A DNA stretch of 64,000 nt. Origin: an uncultured bacterium. GTDB taxonomy: Bacteria > Bacillota > Clostridia > Oscillospirales > Oscillospiraceae. The notes beneath the pieces are model-generated. The model was given only the letters and a program-made list of their open reading frames with translations. It made no database searches and was not told where the DNA came from. The DNA is taken from NCBI GenBank assembly GCA_947643715.1, contig CANRXB010000005.1, positions 1 to 64,000 on the forward strand, given 5' to 3'. The position numbers and the translations under genes are program-made. Positions 1 to 8,697 of the stretch are shown piece after piece (the first letter of the stretch is position 1; every line of letters begins with the position of its first letter).

Positions 1-71
1 TCATGATCCGGCGACCACCGAGATCTACCCAGAATTGGACACTCTTCCCCCACCCGACGATATCCCGATCT
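1..71 (+). other. Illumina P5/TruSeq adapter contamination
   Basis: The first 71 bases have the layout of an indexed P5 adapter: one stray base, a 29-base P5 block (about 26 of 29 identical, with GGCGACCACCGAGATCTAC intact), an 8-base index-like block (31-38, agaattgg), and a 33-base read-1 primer block (about 27 of 33 identical, ending CCGATCT at 65-71). Block lengths fit exactly. The mismatches look like low-quality base calls. This is library sequence left on a contig end, not biology; any reading frame here is spurious. Confidence 0.95.
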
Positions 72-91
72 AATGTCACGGCGGGGGGTGA

Positions 92-129
92 CCGCGGGGG
101 CGGCCGCGGGCCCCCCGCGGCGCTTTTTT
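92..129 (+). terminator. Rho-independent terminator of a lost upstream gene
   Basis: CCGCGGGGG (92-100) pairs with CCCCCCGCGG (111-120) around a GC-rich loop and is followed by CGC and six T (124-129). The gene it ends is outside the contig. It marks where true genomic sequence is already present after the adapter. Confidence 0.7.
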
Positions 130-249
130 GCGCTGGAGGGGCCGGTCCTGAGGGTACAAAAAATGGAACGATCGGAGCTTTTTGGTATAGATTCGCCTCA
201 AAAACCCCGGATGTGACAGCTTTGTTGTGAAAGATTTTTGATAAAACGG

Positions 250-278
250 TTGCTTTGATGAGAAAAATGGGGTATAAT
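250..278 (+). promoter_or_regulatory. Sigma-A promoter for the carD-ispD-ispF unit
   Basis: TTGCTT (250-255), a 17-bp spacer and a perfect TATAAT (273-278), about 40 bp ahead of the carD-like start. No operator-like repeat is evident. Confidence 0.8.
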
Positions 279-316
279 ATTTATGGAAAGATATACATAT
301 TTTGGGGGTGAGAGGT

Positions 317-796
317 TTGTTCCAGATCGGAGATAAGGTGGTACACCCCATGCACGGGGCAGGCGTGATCGATTCTATCGTGCAGCGTAAGGTAGCGGGG
401 CATGTCCAGGAATATTATCAGCTCAGGCTCTCGGTGGGCAATATGGTGGTCATGGTCCCCACGGACAACACCGGAGAGATCGGGATGCGTCCCGTCGTGT
501 CTGGGCAGCGGGCCGAGGAGCTCATGAGCGCCATGGAGGGCATCGAGGTGGACATGACCCAGAATTGGAACCGCCGCTATCGGGAGAACCTGGTACGCCT
601 GAAGAGCGGCGATCTGCTGGAGGTCGCCCGGGTGGTCAAGGGCCTGCGGCGGCGGGAGAGCCAGCGCGGCCTGTCCAACGGCGAGCGGAAGATGCTCCAC
701 ACAGCCAGGCAGATCCTCATCTCCGAGCTGGTACTGGCCCAAAGCCTGCCCTACGAGACGGTGGAGACCAGCATCGACCGGGTGCTCAGCCATTGA
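317..796 (+). CDS. carD: CarD/CdnL-type RNA polymerase-binding transcription regulator
   Basis: A 159-residue protein of the CarD_CdnL_TRCF family, which binds the beta subunit of RNA polymerase and stabilises open promoter complexes. The N-terminal Tudor-like RNAP-interaction domain begins FQIGDKVVHPMHGAG, the family hallmark, and the rest is the helical DNA-contacting domain. Length matches the family. I place the start at TTG 317: GGGGGTGA (304-311) is a good ribosome site five bases upstream, and family members begin MFQIGD. An in-frame TTG at 302 lacks such a site. It is first in a unit with ispD and ispF. Confidence 0.9.
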   Translation: MFQIGDKVVHPMHGAGVIDSIVQRKVAGHVQEYYQLRLSVGNMVVMVPTDNTGEIGMRPVVSGQRAEELMSAMEGIEVDMTQNWNRRYRENLVRLKSGDLLEVARVVKGLRRRESQRGLSNGERKMLHTARQILISELVLAQSLPYETVETSIDRVLSH

Positions 797-867
797 GCGG
801 GAGGCAGAGGCGGGATCGTTGAGCGAGAGGGGCCGGAAGGCTCCTTTTTGCGCGGGAGGTCAAGAGG

Positions 868-1587
868 ATGGGATTGTTTCGCAAGCGGAAGAAAGAGACC
901 GGCCCCGTCTGTTCGGTGGTGGTGGCGGCGGCAGGGGCCTCCACCCGGATGGGGCTCGACAAACAGATGGCGGACGTGGGCGGCCTGCCGGTGATCGTGC
1001 GCTGTCTGCAAAGCTTCCAGCGCGCGCCCAGCGTGACGGAGATCGTGGTGGTCACCCGGACGGATCTGGTGCCGGGGATCGCCCGGTTTTGCCAGGACTA
1101 TGGGTTGGGCAAGGTGACCAAGGTCGTCCGGGGCGGGGAGGACCGCACCCGGTCCGCCCGGCTGGGCACGCTGGAGTGCGATCCAAAGGCCCCGCTGATC
1201 GCCATCCACGACGGGGCGCGGCCCTTCGTGACGGTGGAGGTCATCGAGGCCGCCATCGCCCAAGCGGCGGCAGGCGGGGCGGCGGCCCCGGCCGTGCCGG
1301 TGAAGGACACGCTCAAGCAGGCCCGTGGCGGTATCGTGGAGCAGACCTTGGAGCGTGACGTCCTATATGCCGTCCAAACGCCCCAGGTGTTCGACGCGGA
1401 CCTTATCCGGGCGGCGCTGCAAAAAGCTCTGGACGACGGTGTGGCCCTCACCGACGACTGCGCGGCAGTGGAGCGGTTGGGCATGAAGGTGGTGCTCACC
1501 CCTGGGGACGAGCGGAACATCAAGCTCACCACGCCTACGGATCTGCTCATCGGGGAGATCTTGGCGGAGGAGGTGTCTGCGCTGTGA
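868..1587 (+). CDS. ispD: 2-C-methyl-D-erythritol 4-phosphate cytidylyltransferase
   Basis: 239 residues; couples CTP to methylerythritol phosphate in the non-mevalonate isoprenoid pathway. The nucleotide-binding signature [10 protein letters not shown] (about residues 20-29) with the following DKQ, the IHDGARPF motif near residue 112, and the VPVKDT and TPQVF segments are all present. A short basic N-terminal extension ([11 protein letters not shown]) precedes the usual start. It overlaps ispF by 4 bp, so the two enzymes, which act close together in one pathway, are probably translationally coupled. Confidence 0.96.
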   Translation: MGLFRKRKKETGPVCSVVVAAAGASTRMGLDKQMADVGGLPVIVRCLQSFQRAPSVTEIVVVTRTDLVPGIARFCQDYGLGKVTKVVRGGEDRTRSARLGTLECDPKAPLIAIHDGARPFVTVEVIEAAIAQAAAGGAAAPAVPVKDTLKQARGGIVEQTLERDVLYAVQTPQVFDADLIRAALQKALDDGVALTDDCAAVERLGMKVVLTPGDERNIKLTTPTDLLIGEILAEEVSAL

Positions 1588-2057
1588 GGATCGGACACGG
1601 CTATGACGTGCACCGCCTGGTGGAAGGGCGCAGGCTGATCCTGGGCGGGGTAGAGGTCCCGTTCGAGAAGGGGCTGTTGGGCCATTCCGATGCCGACGTG
1701 CTGGCCCACGCGGTCATGGACGCCCTGCTGGGGGCGGCGGCCCTGGGGGACATCGGCAAGCTGTTCCCGGACAGCGACCCGGCCTACGAGGGGGCGGACA
1801 GCCTGGCGCTCCTGTGCCGGGTGGCGCAGATACTGGGGGAGCACGGCTATACGATAGGGAACGTGGATGCTACCGTGCTGGCCCAGCGGCCCAAGCTGGC
1901 CCCTCACATCATGGAGATGCGGGCGCGGCTGGCCGATGCCATGGGGACGGACCCCGGCCGGGTGAGCATCAAGGCCACCACCGAAGAGGGTCTGGGCTTC
2001 ACCGGCGCAGGGGAGGGCATAGCCGCCCACGCCGTGGCCCTGATCGAAGAAAGCTGA
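1584..2057 (+). CDS. ispF: 2-C-methyl-D-erythritol 2,4-cyclodiphosphate synthase
   Basis: 157 residues, the normal size. It cyclises CDP-methylerythritol phosphate with release of CMP. Metal ligands Asp8 and His10 (GYDVH) and His42 (in [18 protein letters not shown]) are in the expected positions, and [11 protein letters not shown] near the C-terminus is typical. It starts at GTG 1584, which overlaps the ispD stop. A hairpin follows at 2075-2112, closing the unit. Confidence 0.97.
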   Translation: MRIGHGYDVHRLVEGRRLILGGVEVPFEKGLLGHSDADVLAHAVMDALLGAAALGDIGKLFPDSDPAYEGADSLALLCRVAQILGEHGYTIGNVDATVLAQRPKLAPHIMEMRARLADAMGTDPGRVSIKATTEEGLGFTGAGEGIAAHAVALIEES

Positions 2058-2074
2058 TACTGTGTGTGCACCCA

Positions 2075-2112
2075 CGCTCCTCTCAGGGCATATGATGTCC
2101 TTGAGAGGAGCG
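2075..2112 (+). terminator. Hairpin after ispF, probable terminator
   Basis: CGCTCCTCTCA (2075-2085) is an exact inverted repeat of TGAGAGGAGCG (2102-2112), with only TTT after it. The stem is strong but the T tract is short, so termination is likely rather than certain. Confidence 0.55.
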
Positions 2113-2174
2113 TTTCCACGTTCCTCTGCGGGCAAATCAGACACAGGGGAAAGGAATGGTGGGCCCATGGTTCA

Positions 2175-2182
2175 TTATCTGA
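2175..2182 (+). repeat. attL core, 8-bp direct repeat
   Basis: TTATCTGA, identical to 23675-23682. It lies in codons 3-6 of the interrupted DUF3343 gene. Bases on either side differ between the two copies, so the core visible here is 8 bp. Confidence 0.7.
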
Positions 2183-2242
2183 ATATACCACCACAGTTCC
2201 CAAAAGCGCAGTATGACAGGCTTCTCAGAGCCTTGAGGGGTA

Positions 2243-2265
2243 GATTTACGCCAGGTTTACGCCAT
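2243..2265 (+). repeat. Left arm-type integrase sites
   Basis: Two tandem copies of TTTACGCCA (within 2243-2254 and 2255-2265), about 65 bp inside attL. The right end has three related copies (23492-23525). Such short direct repeats inside both ends are how the N-terminal domain of Tn916/lambda-type integrases recognises its element. Confidence 0.7.
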
Positions 2266-2276
2266 AAAATCATTTA

Positions 2277-2879
2277 GAATCTGTACTGATTAGGCTAGAA
2301 TCTTTTAAACAGAGTGCGAAAAGCGGCAATAGTGCAGACCGCCTGAGCAGAACAGACAGATATTTCATGATCTTTGGAAAGGCGGCGGGAGTCGTTGAGC
2401 CACGCCAAAGAACGCTCAACGATCCACCGCTTGGGCAGGACCTCCCATTCAGGCTTGATGCGTACAGAAATATCGACGCCAAGCCCCAGTTCACTGGAAA
2501 CGTTCTGCTCAAAAGTTTTACGGTGACCTGCGTCCTTCTGCGGCGGAGGTGGTTTTTACGCTTTGCGAGTCGATAATTGTATAGCTGGGGCCTGCATTTC
2601 GGCCTGCGTCTGTCCTCACCCGTTCCACCAATGCCGCACGGATCTTTTCCCAGAGCCCGCTTTGGATCGCGGCGTAATAAAAGTTGGCCACTGTCGTGTA
2701 TGGTGGAAAATCGTGGGGTAGATCTCGCCATTTGCATCCGTTATCTACGAAATACAGCACCGCATCTACCAATTCTCGCTTTTCCCATTTGCCCTGTTTC
2801 CTGCCCGGGGAAACTGCGTCTCTCATTTTTCTGTATCATGCATCCATTATAGCATCCTTCTTTCTATTGGTACAGCTTC
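2277..2879 (-). mobile_element. Internally deleted IS5-family insertion sequence
   Basis: A 603-bp element with imperfect 11-bp terminal inverted repeats: GAATCTGTACT (2277-2287) and, at the other end, GGTACAGCTTC (2869-2879). It is flanked by TA on each side (2275-2276, 2880-2881), which fits the TA target duplication of some IS5-family groups. It encodes only a broken transposase. It landed about 10 bp inside the left arm repeats of the island. Confidence 0.75.
2295..2826 (-). pseudogene. IS5-family transposase, middle deleted
   Basis: The N-terminal part (from 2826) has the typical NGCKWRDLPHDFPPYTTV and IDSQSVKTT segments. The C-terminal part, in another frame, reads [17 protein letters not shown] and then [20 protein letters not shown], ending at TAG 2295-2297. 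The join lies near 2518-2530: the frame changes, and the central segment carrying most of the DDE catalytic core is missing, roughly 250-300 bp judged by family length. It cannot make active transposase, but the ends might be mobilised in trans. Confidence 0.85.
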
Positions 2880-3130
2880 TAATAAGTTATGATCTATTGT
2901 CTAAAAAAGTCTATATATAGCATTTGTTTTGTTCGCCTTGATGAATCTGCCCAAATCAGCAGTTACGTGAGGGTGATGTGAGGGAGCCGTCCACTATAGT
3001 TTGCGGTGCACCGATGTGCGATCCTATCTTCACAAACTAGCAGATCAAGAAAGGTGTTTTGAAAAAGAGTTCAACAATGATCTACTAGTCCTATGAGGAT
3101 TCATGCACCATGGAATATGTAGCATAGTAA

Positions 3131-3538
3131 ATGGGTTGTGTGTGTTTAGAAAGCAAGATTATAATACTTTGCTATGGCTACGCTAGGTATCTTCCTGGTT
3201 TCGATAAACCCATGATATGCTTTGGTGATGGATTTGCCGAATTTGTGAAAGAACGGGCAGCACAAAATTTCGCAAATAAACATGGACCTGTTCTTCCTTC
3301 TAACGCCCCTGCAACATATGATCCCATGGACAGCTTTGACCGCAGGGAGTTGACCAAGAATGAGTTCGCTAAACTTACCACTGAACTTGCCGCCAAATAT
3401 GATCCGGTCAATATGGCACAAGAGGAATATGATTCCTGCCCCTACCTGTTTTTATGGTATGTTCTCGATAGGCATCTCAAAATGAAAACAGCAGCTTTTG
3501 CGGATGATCTATGCCATAAGCCCTGGTATACTTGCTGA
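3131..3538 (+). CDS. Hypothetical protein, possible gene remnant
   Basis: 135 codons, AT-richer than the neighbours. The stretch FDRRELTKNEFAKLTTELAA followed by KYDPVNMAQEEYDS looks like a real soluble helical protein, but the N-terminal 25 residues are poor and the C-terminus (DDLCHKPWYTC) looks abrupt. A strong terminator begins at the stop codon, which supports a genuine transcription unit in this direction. I do not recognise a named family. Possibly a deletion derivative of a longer gene. Confidence 0.4.
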   Translation: MGCVCLESKIIILCYGYARYLPGFDKPMICFGDGFAEFVKERAAQNFANKHGPVLPSNAPATYDPMDSFDRRELTKNEFAKLTTELAAKYDPVNMAQEEYDSCPYLFLWYVLDRHLKMKTAAFADDLCHKPWYTC

Positions 3539-3581
3539 ACACAGGCCTCCTGCTATGATTTGGGCAGGTGGCCTGTGTTTT
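3539..3581 (+). terminator. Rho-independent terminator
   Basis: ACACAGGCC (3539-3547) pairs with GGCCTGTGT (3570-3578), with further CCTGC/GCAGG pairing inside, followed by TTTTG. It starts at the stop codon of the preceding frame. Confidence 0.8.
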
Positions 3582-3591
3582 GAAATTCACC

Positions 3592-3965
3592 TTATGGTCT
3601 GCTGGACTTGAGCCCGTAATATCGGCGCATGATGGCGCAAACGTCGTCATAGACTGCGTCGATGGCGGCCCTACGCGGTGCTCCGGTCGGGATGCTTTGA
3701 GTATCTAAGAAATGATAGGCAAAGCGACGCATTGCGCCAGCAGGGGATGACCCTTGTCCTCCTGGCCAGATAGACAGGACTGCACACCGAACAGGTAACC
3801 GTCCTCTGGGGGACGGTTTTTCTTTTCGATATTCCATGCGGGGGACAAGGTATGGCCTGCGGGCGGTCCTTCCCGGGTAGCGTCGAGGCCAGCCGCTCTG
3901 GGGCGAAGAACGTCTCTAGGCAGTCCGATCGTTCCAGTGCAGGCAGCAGTTCCAGGGCCAGGCAC
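3592..3965 (-). pseudogene. Unrecognised gene fragment, probably frameshifted
   Basis: On the minus strand one frame gives a plausible C-terminus from about 3735 to the stop at 3592 (MRRFAYHFLDTQSIPTG...AVYDDVCAIMRRYYGLKSS). An adjacent frame upstream (to 3965) gives EDGYLFGVQSCLSGQEDKG. Neither has a convincing start, and the two are out of frame with each other. No family recognised; low certainty that it was ever one gene. Confidence 0.25.
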
Positions 3966-4040
3966 TCTGCGATCCGGTCCAGATGTTCACTGGCCTTCTT
4001 CTGGGAGGCTTCAGGTCTGCTGACCCAATCAGTTGCGGTT

Positions 4041-4395
4041 TTATATCCCCCAATTCGGATATTGGCTCATGGCCAGATACCGAGGGGTATGATAGGCAGA
4101 GGAGGGAAGATCATTGGTGCAGCCAAACCCGATGCTGGTGATGTAAAGGGGACAGGTGTAGAGCTGCATACTCTCGTATCCTCCGCCCTGGAAATAGCCG
4201 ATGAACCGAAGGACAGTGACCAGGCCGGCCCGCTCCCGGATAAATGTGTTGGGCCGAACCTGCTTCATGCAGGCATTCCCATTCAGGGCCTGTCACTGTT
4301 CCGATGACAGGAGCACCTATCGTCTGCCTGTATACTAAAAGAGAAACCGACAGCAGCAACGCCATACCGCAGTAAAGGACAGTTTTCTTTTTCAA
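4041..4395 (-). pseudogene. Small secreted/membrane protein, frameshifted
   Basis: From TTG 4395, with AGAAGG upstream, the minus strand encodes a signal peptide or membrane segment (LKKKTVLYCGMALLLSVSLL) and then GAPVIGTVTGPEWECLHEA. Near 4270-4290 the frame is lost; the adjacent frame continues NTFIRERAGLVTVLRFIGYF...LPSSAYHTPRYLAMSQYPNW to a stop at 4041. The two parts read smoothly as one short exported protein of about 115 residues. Family unknown. Confidence 0.45.
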
Positions 4396-4760
4396 AGCGA
4401 TGCCTTCTAAGCAAGCCAGCACATACCACATGCGATCCCTGATGCAGTGGATTCTCATACACATTTTTAATAGTCATGTGTCCTTGACAAAGGCTTTTGG
4501 GACATATATCTTTATAGAAGATGGATGGGATTTTGTTCCACAGAAGGATGCCATGGAGACACAGAGAAAATGCGGGATCACTGCCTCGGACATCGACGCC
4601 ATGACCGGCGAGGAGCTGCTGGAGCTGGCAAAAGCACAGGGGACAGTATGTGGGCCAGAGGCTGCCAACGCAGGAGGCGGAAGGGGTCTATTCCCCGGTG
4701 CTGGACGCTCCCCGCTTTTTGCGCCGGTCCTACTAGGCGCACCCTAAGAAGTTTTCTCAA
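4396..4760. other. Stretch without a supported gene
   Basis: A plus-strand open frame crosses 4400-4747, but only METQRKCGITASDIDAMTGE and the following ELLELAKAQ (from about 4553) looks protein-like; the rest reads as noise. It may be the tail of a decayed gene. No promoter or terminator stands out. Confidence 0.4.
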
Positions 4761-5517
4761 ATGCTTGAAAAGCTGCGTTACCTGGACGCCGCCCACTGGG
4801 GCGCCGTCGCGCTCTCGCAAGGGCTTGAACTCCAGGATTTGACCGTTCTGGAGCGTCAGTTTCCCTCTACGCCGGCTCGCTGGGAGGAAAAGACCATGCA
4901 GGGTCCCAAAGGCCCTGGACGATGACTTGGAATACTCCTCTTCCCTGGATCTTGCACTTCTGTTGGAGGTACGCGACGCGGCCCGGCGGCTTTTGGCAGG
5001 TCAATACCCGCAATACTATTTCCAGAAAACCAGGTGCGACCAACCGATGTCTGGGTGGGCCTGGCGGCAACCACAGAGCTGGATTAAGAAGCAGTTTGCC
5101 TTGTGGAAGAAGCGCAGGAAAGCTGCGGGCGAAAAGCCGCTGATCCGCCAACTGTCCATCCAGGCCCAGCCTCCGGCCTTTGAGGATGTCGGGGGCCGGA
5201 ACACGAAGCAGAGCACCATCTACACAGTAGCCGGGAAATGGGGGCTGGACATGGGCGACCTGTCTGTCCACCGTCGGGCGGATCTGCTGGACCCCATCCA
5301 TGGCTATGGGGCGCGGGTCACCTTCGACCACGTCAACAACGGCCCGGAGTACAATAACGACATCGTGATGCTCCACGGCGCTGCTGGTTACCGCCTGGGC
5401 GGGATGCCCTTCGGGGACTACCTGACCCAGCGTGCCATTGTCGCGCCGGAGGAGCTTCTGGCCCGGTTCGCGTCCATGGCCGGGGCGGCTTTCAAGCAGA
5501 TGGCGGGCTTGAGATAG
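4761..5517 (+). pseudogene. Hypothetical protein interrupted by a 1-bp frameshift
   Basis: ATG 4761 opens MLEKLRYLDAAHWGAVALSQ and continues until a premature TGA at about 4921. One extra G in the run after CCCAAA (about 4907-4911) explains it: removing it joins the frame to EYSSSLDLALLLEVRDAARR and on to the stop at 5517, giving about 250 residues. The C-terminal half has RVTFDHVNNGPEYNNDIVM. No known domain recognised. The single-base change could be a true mutation or an assembly error. Confidence 0.6.
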
Positions 5518-5597
5518 TGGATCAGGGGGGATCCTCCACCGACTGGGCGGTGATGAAGACCTGAGGGGACAGCTTTTGACGCGGGGGTGAAGCATAT

Positions 5598-6953
5598 ATG
5601 ACTCGAAAAAAGTGTATCGCGCTCCTTTTCGTGATGACTGCGCTGCTTGGAATGGCGCTGTCCGGGTGCGGCGTGATCGAGTTCCAGATGGACAAATGGG
5701 AGATGCGGCAGAATGCGTCGAAGCTGGCGCTGGCCTATGCCAACGAGACCTATGGCGGCAGGGCCAAGGTGGTAAAGGTCGAGGTGGGTGTGAACGTGGC
5801 GGTGTTCCGCGGCTATTTGAGCGGCGACGCCCTGGTCACCCTGGCCCTGGACGGGGAGGAGTTTCAGGTCTATGTGGTGGGGGACTCCTGCAGGGACAAC
5901 CGGGACGGCCTGGCGCTGGTCAAGGTGCTGGACGAGTACTTCCGAGGGCTCTACGGCCTGCCCCCTGCGCTGGAGTACGACATCAACGTCTACTTTGAGC
6001 GCAAGGGATTCTTCGCGTCCCATCCGTCGGAGCTCGGGTATGAGTATAATTTCCTGGATTTCGACTATCACGGCCAGCCGCTGGAGGAGGTCCTGCCGCT
6101 GCTGGACAGCATCCACTTTGACTACCGGTATTATGTGGACGGCGGCGTCAGCCTGGACGGGATCGAGTTCCGGGCGGAGGACTGGGGCGGCGACCTGGAG
6201 CGCCTGGGAAGGGTATGGATCAGCTGTTTCCGCTGCTACGACGAGGACAGTGAAGTCCCACTGGGCATACAGTTGGTCAAGGGCCGGCCGGTCCTGATGG
6301 CGGAGGGGATGGAGTTTTCCCATAGTGAGCTCCAATACGCGGATCTGGACAAGATCGCCTATGATATCCCCTATCTCTCCCTGCGGGAGAGGCTGAGGTT
6401 TTCAGGCAGAGAGATCAGCCGGGAGCGCTATACCGTCACCCGCATGGGGAACTTCTGGGTCAGCACCCAGGAGGGCTGGGATGCGGGGGAGTGCTTTGAA
6501 CTGCGGCCCTGCGAGCCGGACTGGGCAGATCCTATTGATCTGTTGTCTGAACCCTACGGGGTGTTCTACACCAAAGAGGAACTGGAGGGCGATACGGAGA
6601 TGGACATCATCACCAGAAAGGCTCTGCTGCCCTTTGTGGACGCCCGGTTCGAGACGGTAGGAGAGAAGCTGTGCCTGCGGGACGGCGTGGCGGAACGTAT
6701 CCAGGATTGGGGAAAGCCGTACAGCTCGGCCCCGGGCCCGGTCCAGGTGACGGTCATCCCCTCCCTGATCTACAAGTCTGACGCGCAGATGGCCATGGGC
6801 AAGATCCGGGAGGAGGAGGACGGGCCCCATCATGCTGCTAAGCTCTTTACATACTATCTGGACAATAAGAGCTACTGGATGAACGGACTTTCGTCTCTAT
6901 CGTTTTCTGCTTCCTATCACAATGAGCTTGTCCTGCTGCGTGTCATGGAGTAG
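5598..6953 (+). CDS. Putative lipoprotein of unknown function
   Basis: 451 residues. The N-terminus has two lysines, a hydrophobic stretch and lipobox ALSGC with Cys24, so a lipid-anchored exported protein is predicted. The mature part is acidic and rich in Tyr, Trp and Phe, with no repeat or catalytic motif I recognise. It begins a run of exported or membrane genes (6982, 7219, 8379) on the same strand that ends with the J-domain protein. Host-like GC and strong ribosome sites suggest it is functional. Confidence 0.75.
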   Translation: MTRKKCIALLFVMTALLGMALSGCGVIEFQMDKWEMRQNASKLALAYANETYGGRAKVVKVEVGVNVAVFRGYLSGDALVTLALDGEEFQVYVVGDSCRDNRDGLALVKVLDEYFRGLYGLPPALEYDINVYFERKGFFASHPSELGYEYNFLDFDYHGQPLEEVLPLLDSIHFDYRYYVDGGVSLDGIEFRAEDWGGDLERLGRVWISCFRCYDEDSEVPLGIQLVKGRPVLMAEGMEFSHSELQYADLDKIAYDIPYLSLRERLRFSGREISRERYTVTRMGNFWVSTQEGWDAGECFELRPCEPDWADPIDLLSEPYGVFYTKEELEGDTEMDIITRKALLPFVDARFETVGEKLCLRDGVAERIQDWGKPYSSAPGPVQVTVIPSLIYKSDAQMAMGKIREEEDGPHHAAKLFTYYLDNKSYWMNGLSSLSFSASYHNELVLLRVME

Positions 6954-6981
6954 ATGCGGCAGGAGGATCGGAGGGCTATCG

Positions 6982-7188
6982 ATGGGACTGGGCTATTTCT
7001 TTATCTTTCTCACCATATTGGGCGCGGGAGCGCTGGCGGCCGTCCTGCTGAAGGCAGCGTGGAAGCTCTGGAACAGCCCAAAGTGGAGGGCCCTGGCGGT
7101 GCTGCCGTTCCTGCTGGCGCTGCCCTGCGCGTTTGCCGCCATCTACTTCATGGTGGTGATCTTGCGGGAGGGCTTTTATTCTTTCTGA
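6982..7188 (+). CDS. Small two-helix membrane protein
   Basis: 68 residues, almost entirely two hydrophobic segments (about 3-25 and 37-60) separated by KLWNSPKWRA. ATG 6982 follows GGAGGG at six bases; frames starting further upstream overlap the preceding gene without need. Sits between two lipoprotein genes, suggesting a shared operon. Family unknown. Confidence 0.65.
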   Translation: MGLGYFFIFLTILGAGALAAVLLKAAWKLWNSPKWRALAVLPFLLALPCAFAAIYFMVVILREGFYSF

Positions 7189-7218
7189 AGGCTGCCGAAG
7201 CATATCGGTGAGGAGGCC

Positions 7219-8382
7219 ATGCCAATGAGAGGCGTAAAACGGATCGCGCATATGTTGGCCGCAGCGATAGGGCTGGCGGTACTGCTCCTGCTGTCCGGCT
7301 GCAACGAGGGACCCTGGCTGTTCACCACCGAGCAGGCCCGGGAGCATTTGGAGGACCGGTATCCCGGGGAAGAGATCGAGATGCGGGCCGACGGTCTGAA
7401 CACCTGGCTGTGCTGGTTCAAGGATCTGCCAGAAGCCAAATTCCGGGTGGAGATGGTGACCCGGGGCGGCGACCCGGTGCCGTACTACCATAACAGGCTG
7501 GACTCCAACGCCCCGGACGCGGTGTGGACCTACTACCTGGACACCTACCGGGAGGAGGGCGGCTGCCTGGACGCTTGGGAGATCGGCAAAGCGAAATGGG
7601 CCGACGAGACCTGTATGGAGCTGGAGTATACCTCCATGGCCCAGGTGCGGGAGGCGGCGGAGCAGCTGTGGGCCTTCTACGGCTGGACGGAGGGCAGGCC
7701 CTACAGGGAGTTTTTGGCCAAGGGACGGTATTACTATATTTTTTCCGGCGCGCTCCCCTGGCAGACCAGCCTGTCGGAGAAGATCGATGTATGCACCCAG
7801 GGCCCGGAGGATAGTTTGGACGATGTGCTCGACCAGTGTGCCGGGGCGCTGATGGAGTATCACGCCTTTTACAACCTGCCCTGTGACGATTTCACGGCGG
7901 AGGAGTTGGCCGAGTTCGCCCGGGAGCGCTGGGACTGGGTGACCATGTCCGGCTGTCCTGAGGTGCGGGACGGGGAGGAACGACTCCCGGGGGAGCTGTT
8001 CGCGGGGATCGGCGCGGACCATCTGCACATCAGCTATGGCGGGCTGTATGAGCTGCTGGTCCGGCTGGACATGGCGGTGGAGGGCACGCCGGAGCACTTT
8101 TGGGTCACGGGCGCGGACGGCGCGGGATACGAATTCTCCTATGACTTCCACCGCGAGGCGCATTCCAAAGAGGATGAGACCCATATCATCTGGTATTTCC
8201 TGCGGAACGGGTACATGGTGGACACCTCCCATGAGTCCGCCTGGTATCTCAGTTGGTGGGATTATGGGCCGCTTCTGAGGCTGGATATGGGCCAGCACTA
8301 TCAGATCGACGAGAACCATTTCAGGTGGGATACCATCCCGGAGCTGATCACAGGGCTGAGTTTCAGGAGAAGCGCCCCATGA
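7219..8382 (+). CDS. Putative lipoprotein of unknown function
   Basis: 387 residues with signal peptide and lipobox LLSGC (Cys28). The mature protein is acidic with many Trp/Tyr, in style like the lipoprotein at 5598, though I cannot align them by eye. Its stop overlaps the next start (ATGA at 8379), so it is probably translationally coupled to the small membrane protein. No enzymatic motif seen. Confidence 0.75.
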   Translation: MPMRGVKRIAHMLAAAIGLAVLLLLSGCNEGPWLFTTEQAREHLEDRYPGEEIEMRADGLNTWLCWFKDLPEAKFRVEMVTRGGDPVPYYHNRLDSNAPDAVWTYYLDTYREEGGCLDAWEIGKAKWADETCMELEYTSMAQVREAAEQLWAFYGWTEGRPYREFLAKGRYYYIFSGALPWQTSLSEKIDVCTQGPEDSLDDVLDQCAGALMEYHAFYNLPCDDFTAEELAEFARERWDWVTMSGCPEVRDGEERLPGELFAGIGADHLHISYGGLYELLVRLDMAVEGTPEHFWVTGADGAGYEFSYDFHREAHSKEDETHIIWYFLRNGYMVDTSHESAWYLSWWDYGPLLRLDMGQHYQIDENHFRWDTIPELITGLSFRRSAP

Positions 8383-8561
8383 AGGAGTCCCCGTTTTGGA
8401 AGTTCTTTTTTGCCGGTCTGACGGGCTTTGTGGTGTTGGTCCTCTGTTTGGCCTGCCTGGAGGGGGAGCTGGCTGCGGATTGCTTCGATGAGATGTTTTG
8501 GGGCGGCGGGCAGGAGGACGATGTAGAAGACGCGCCGGACGGCGGTGAAGAGGAGCAGTAA
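8379..8561 (+). CDS. Small single-pass membrane protein with acidic tail
   Basis: 60 residues: a short N-terminus, one hydrophobic helix (about 8-28, FFFAGLTGFVVLVLCLACL), then a very acidic tail (QEDDVEDAPDGGEEEQ). ATGA overlap with the upstream lipoprotein gene supports translation. Function unknown. Confidence 0.6.
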   Translation: MKESPFWKFFFAGLTGFVVLVLCLACLEGELAADCFDEMFWGGGQEDDVEDAPDGGEEEQ

Positions 8562-8578
8562 AACGGAGCTGTATCAAG

Positions 8579-8695
8579 ATGAAGGCTGACCAGAACGCCA
8601 TGAAGTTCATGATCGTTCAGCATATAGCGGATATATCCCGGGAAAACAACGGGTGGAAAGTGGTGCGCAGTCTGCGGCAAAAAACGGAGGGATGA
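8579..8695 (+). CDS. 38-residue ORF coupled to the J-domain gene
   Basis: ATG 8579 opens a short frame (MKADQNAMKFMIVQHIADIS...) whose TGA (8693-8695) lies within the ATGATGATG run at the start of the next gene. It is preceded by an ACGGAG-like site. It could be a real small protein or a leader that couples translation of the J-domain protein; no homologue recognised. Confidence 0.4.
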   Translation: MKADQNAMKFMIVQHIADISRENNGWKVVRSLRQKTEG

Positions 8696-8697
8696 TG

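Larger units (their letters stand above)
2167..2277 (+). pseudogene. 5' stub of DUF3343 gene fused to island sequence
   Basis: ATG GTT CAT TAT CTG at 2167-2181 is in the same frame as, and shares TTATCTGA with, the headless DUF3343 gene at 23676. Joining the two gives a protein starting MVHYLIICRSLTYAQR, as expected of the family. After codon five this reading frame runs into island DNA and stops at 2277, so it makes at most a 36-residue chimeric peptide. What is seen: matching frame, codons and core. What is inferred: that these are two halves of one ancestral gene. Confidence 0.75.

Noticed and set aside
72-100. Possible second, more damaged adapter copy (aatgtcacggcgggggg)
   Set aside because: Resembles the P5 start in about a dozen bases only and then becomes a genuine terminator stem; not enough to call.
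3852-4307. 151-codon plus-strand open frame
   Set aside because: Ser/Arg-rich noise; the opposite strand has a better signal-peptide reading in the same place.
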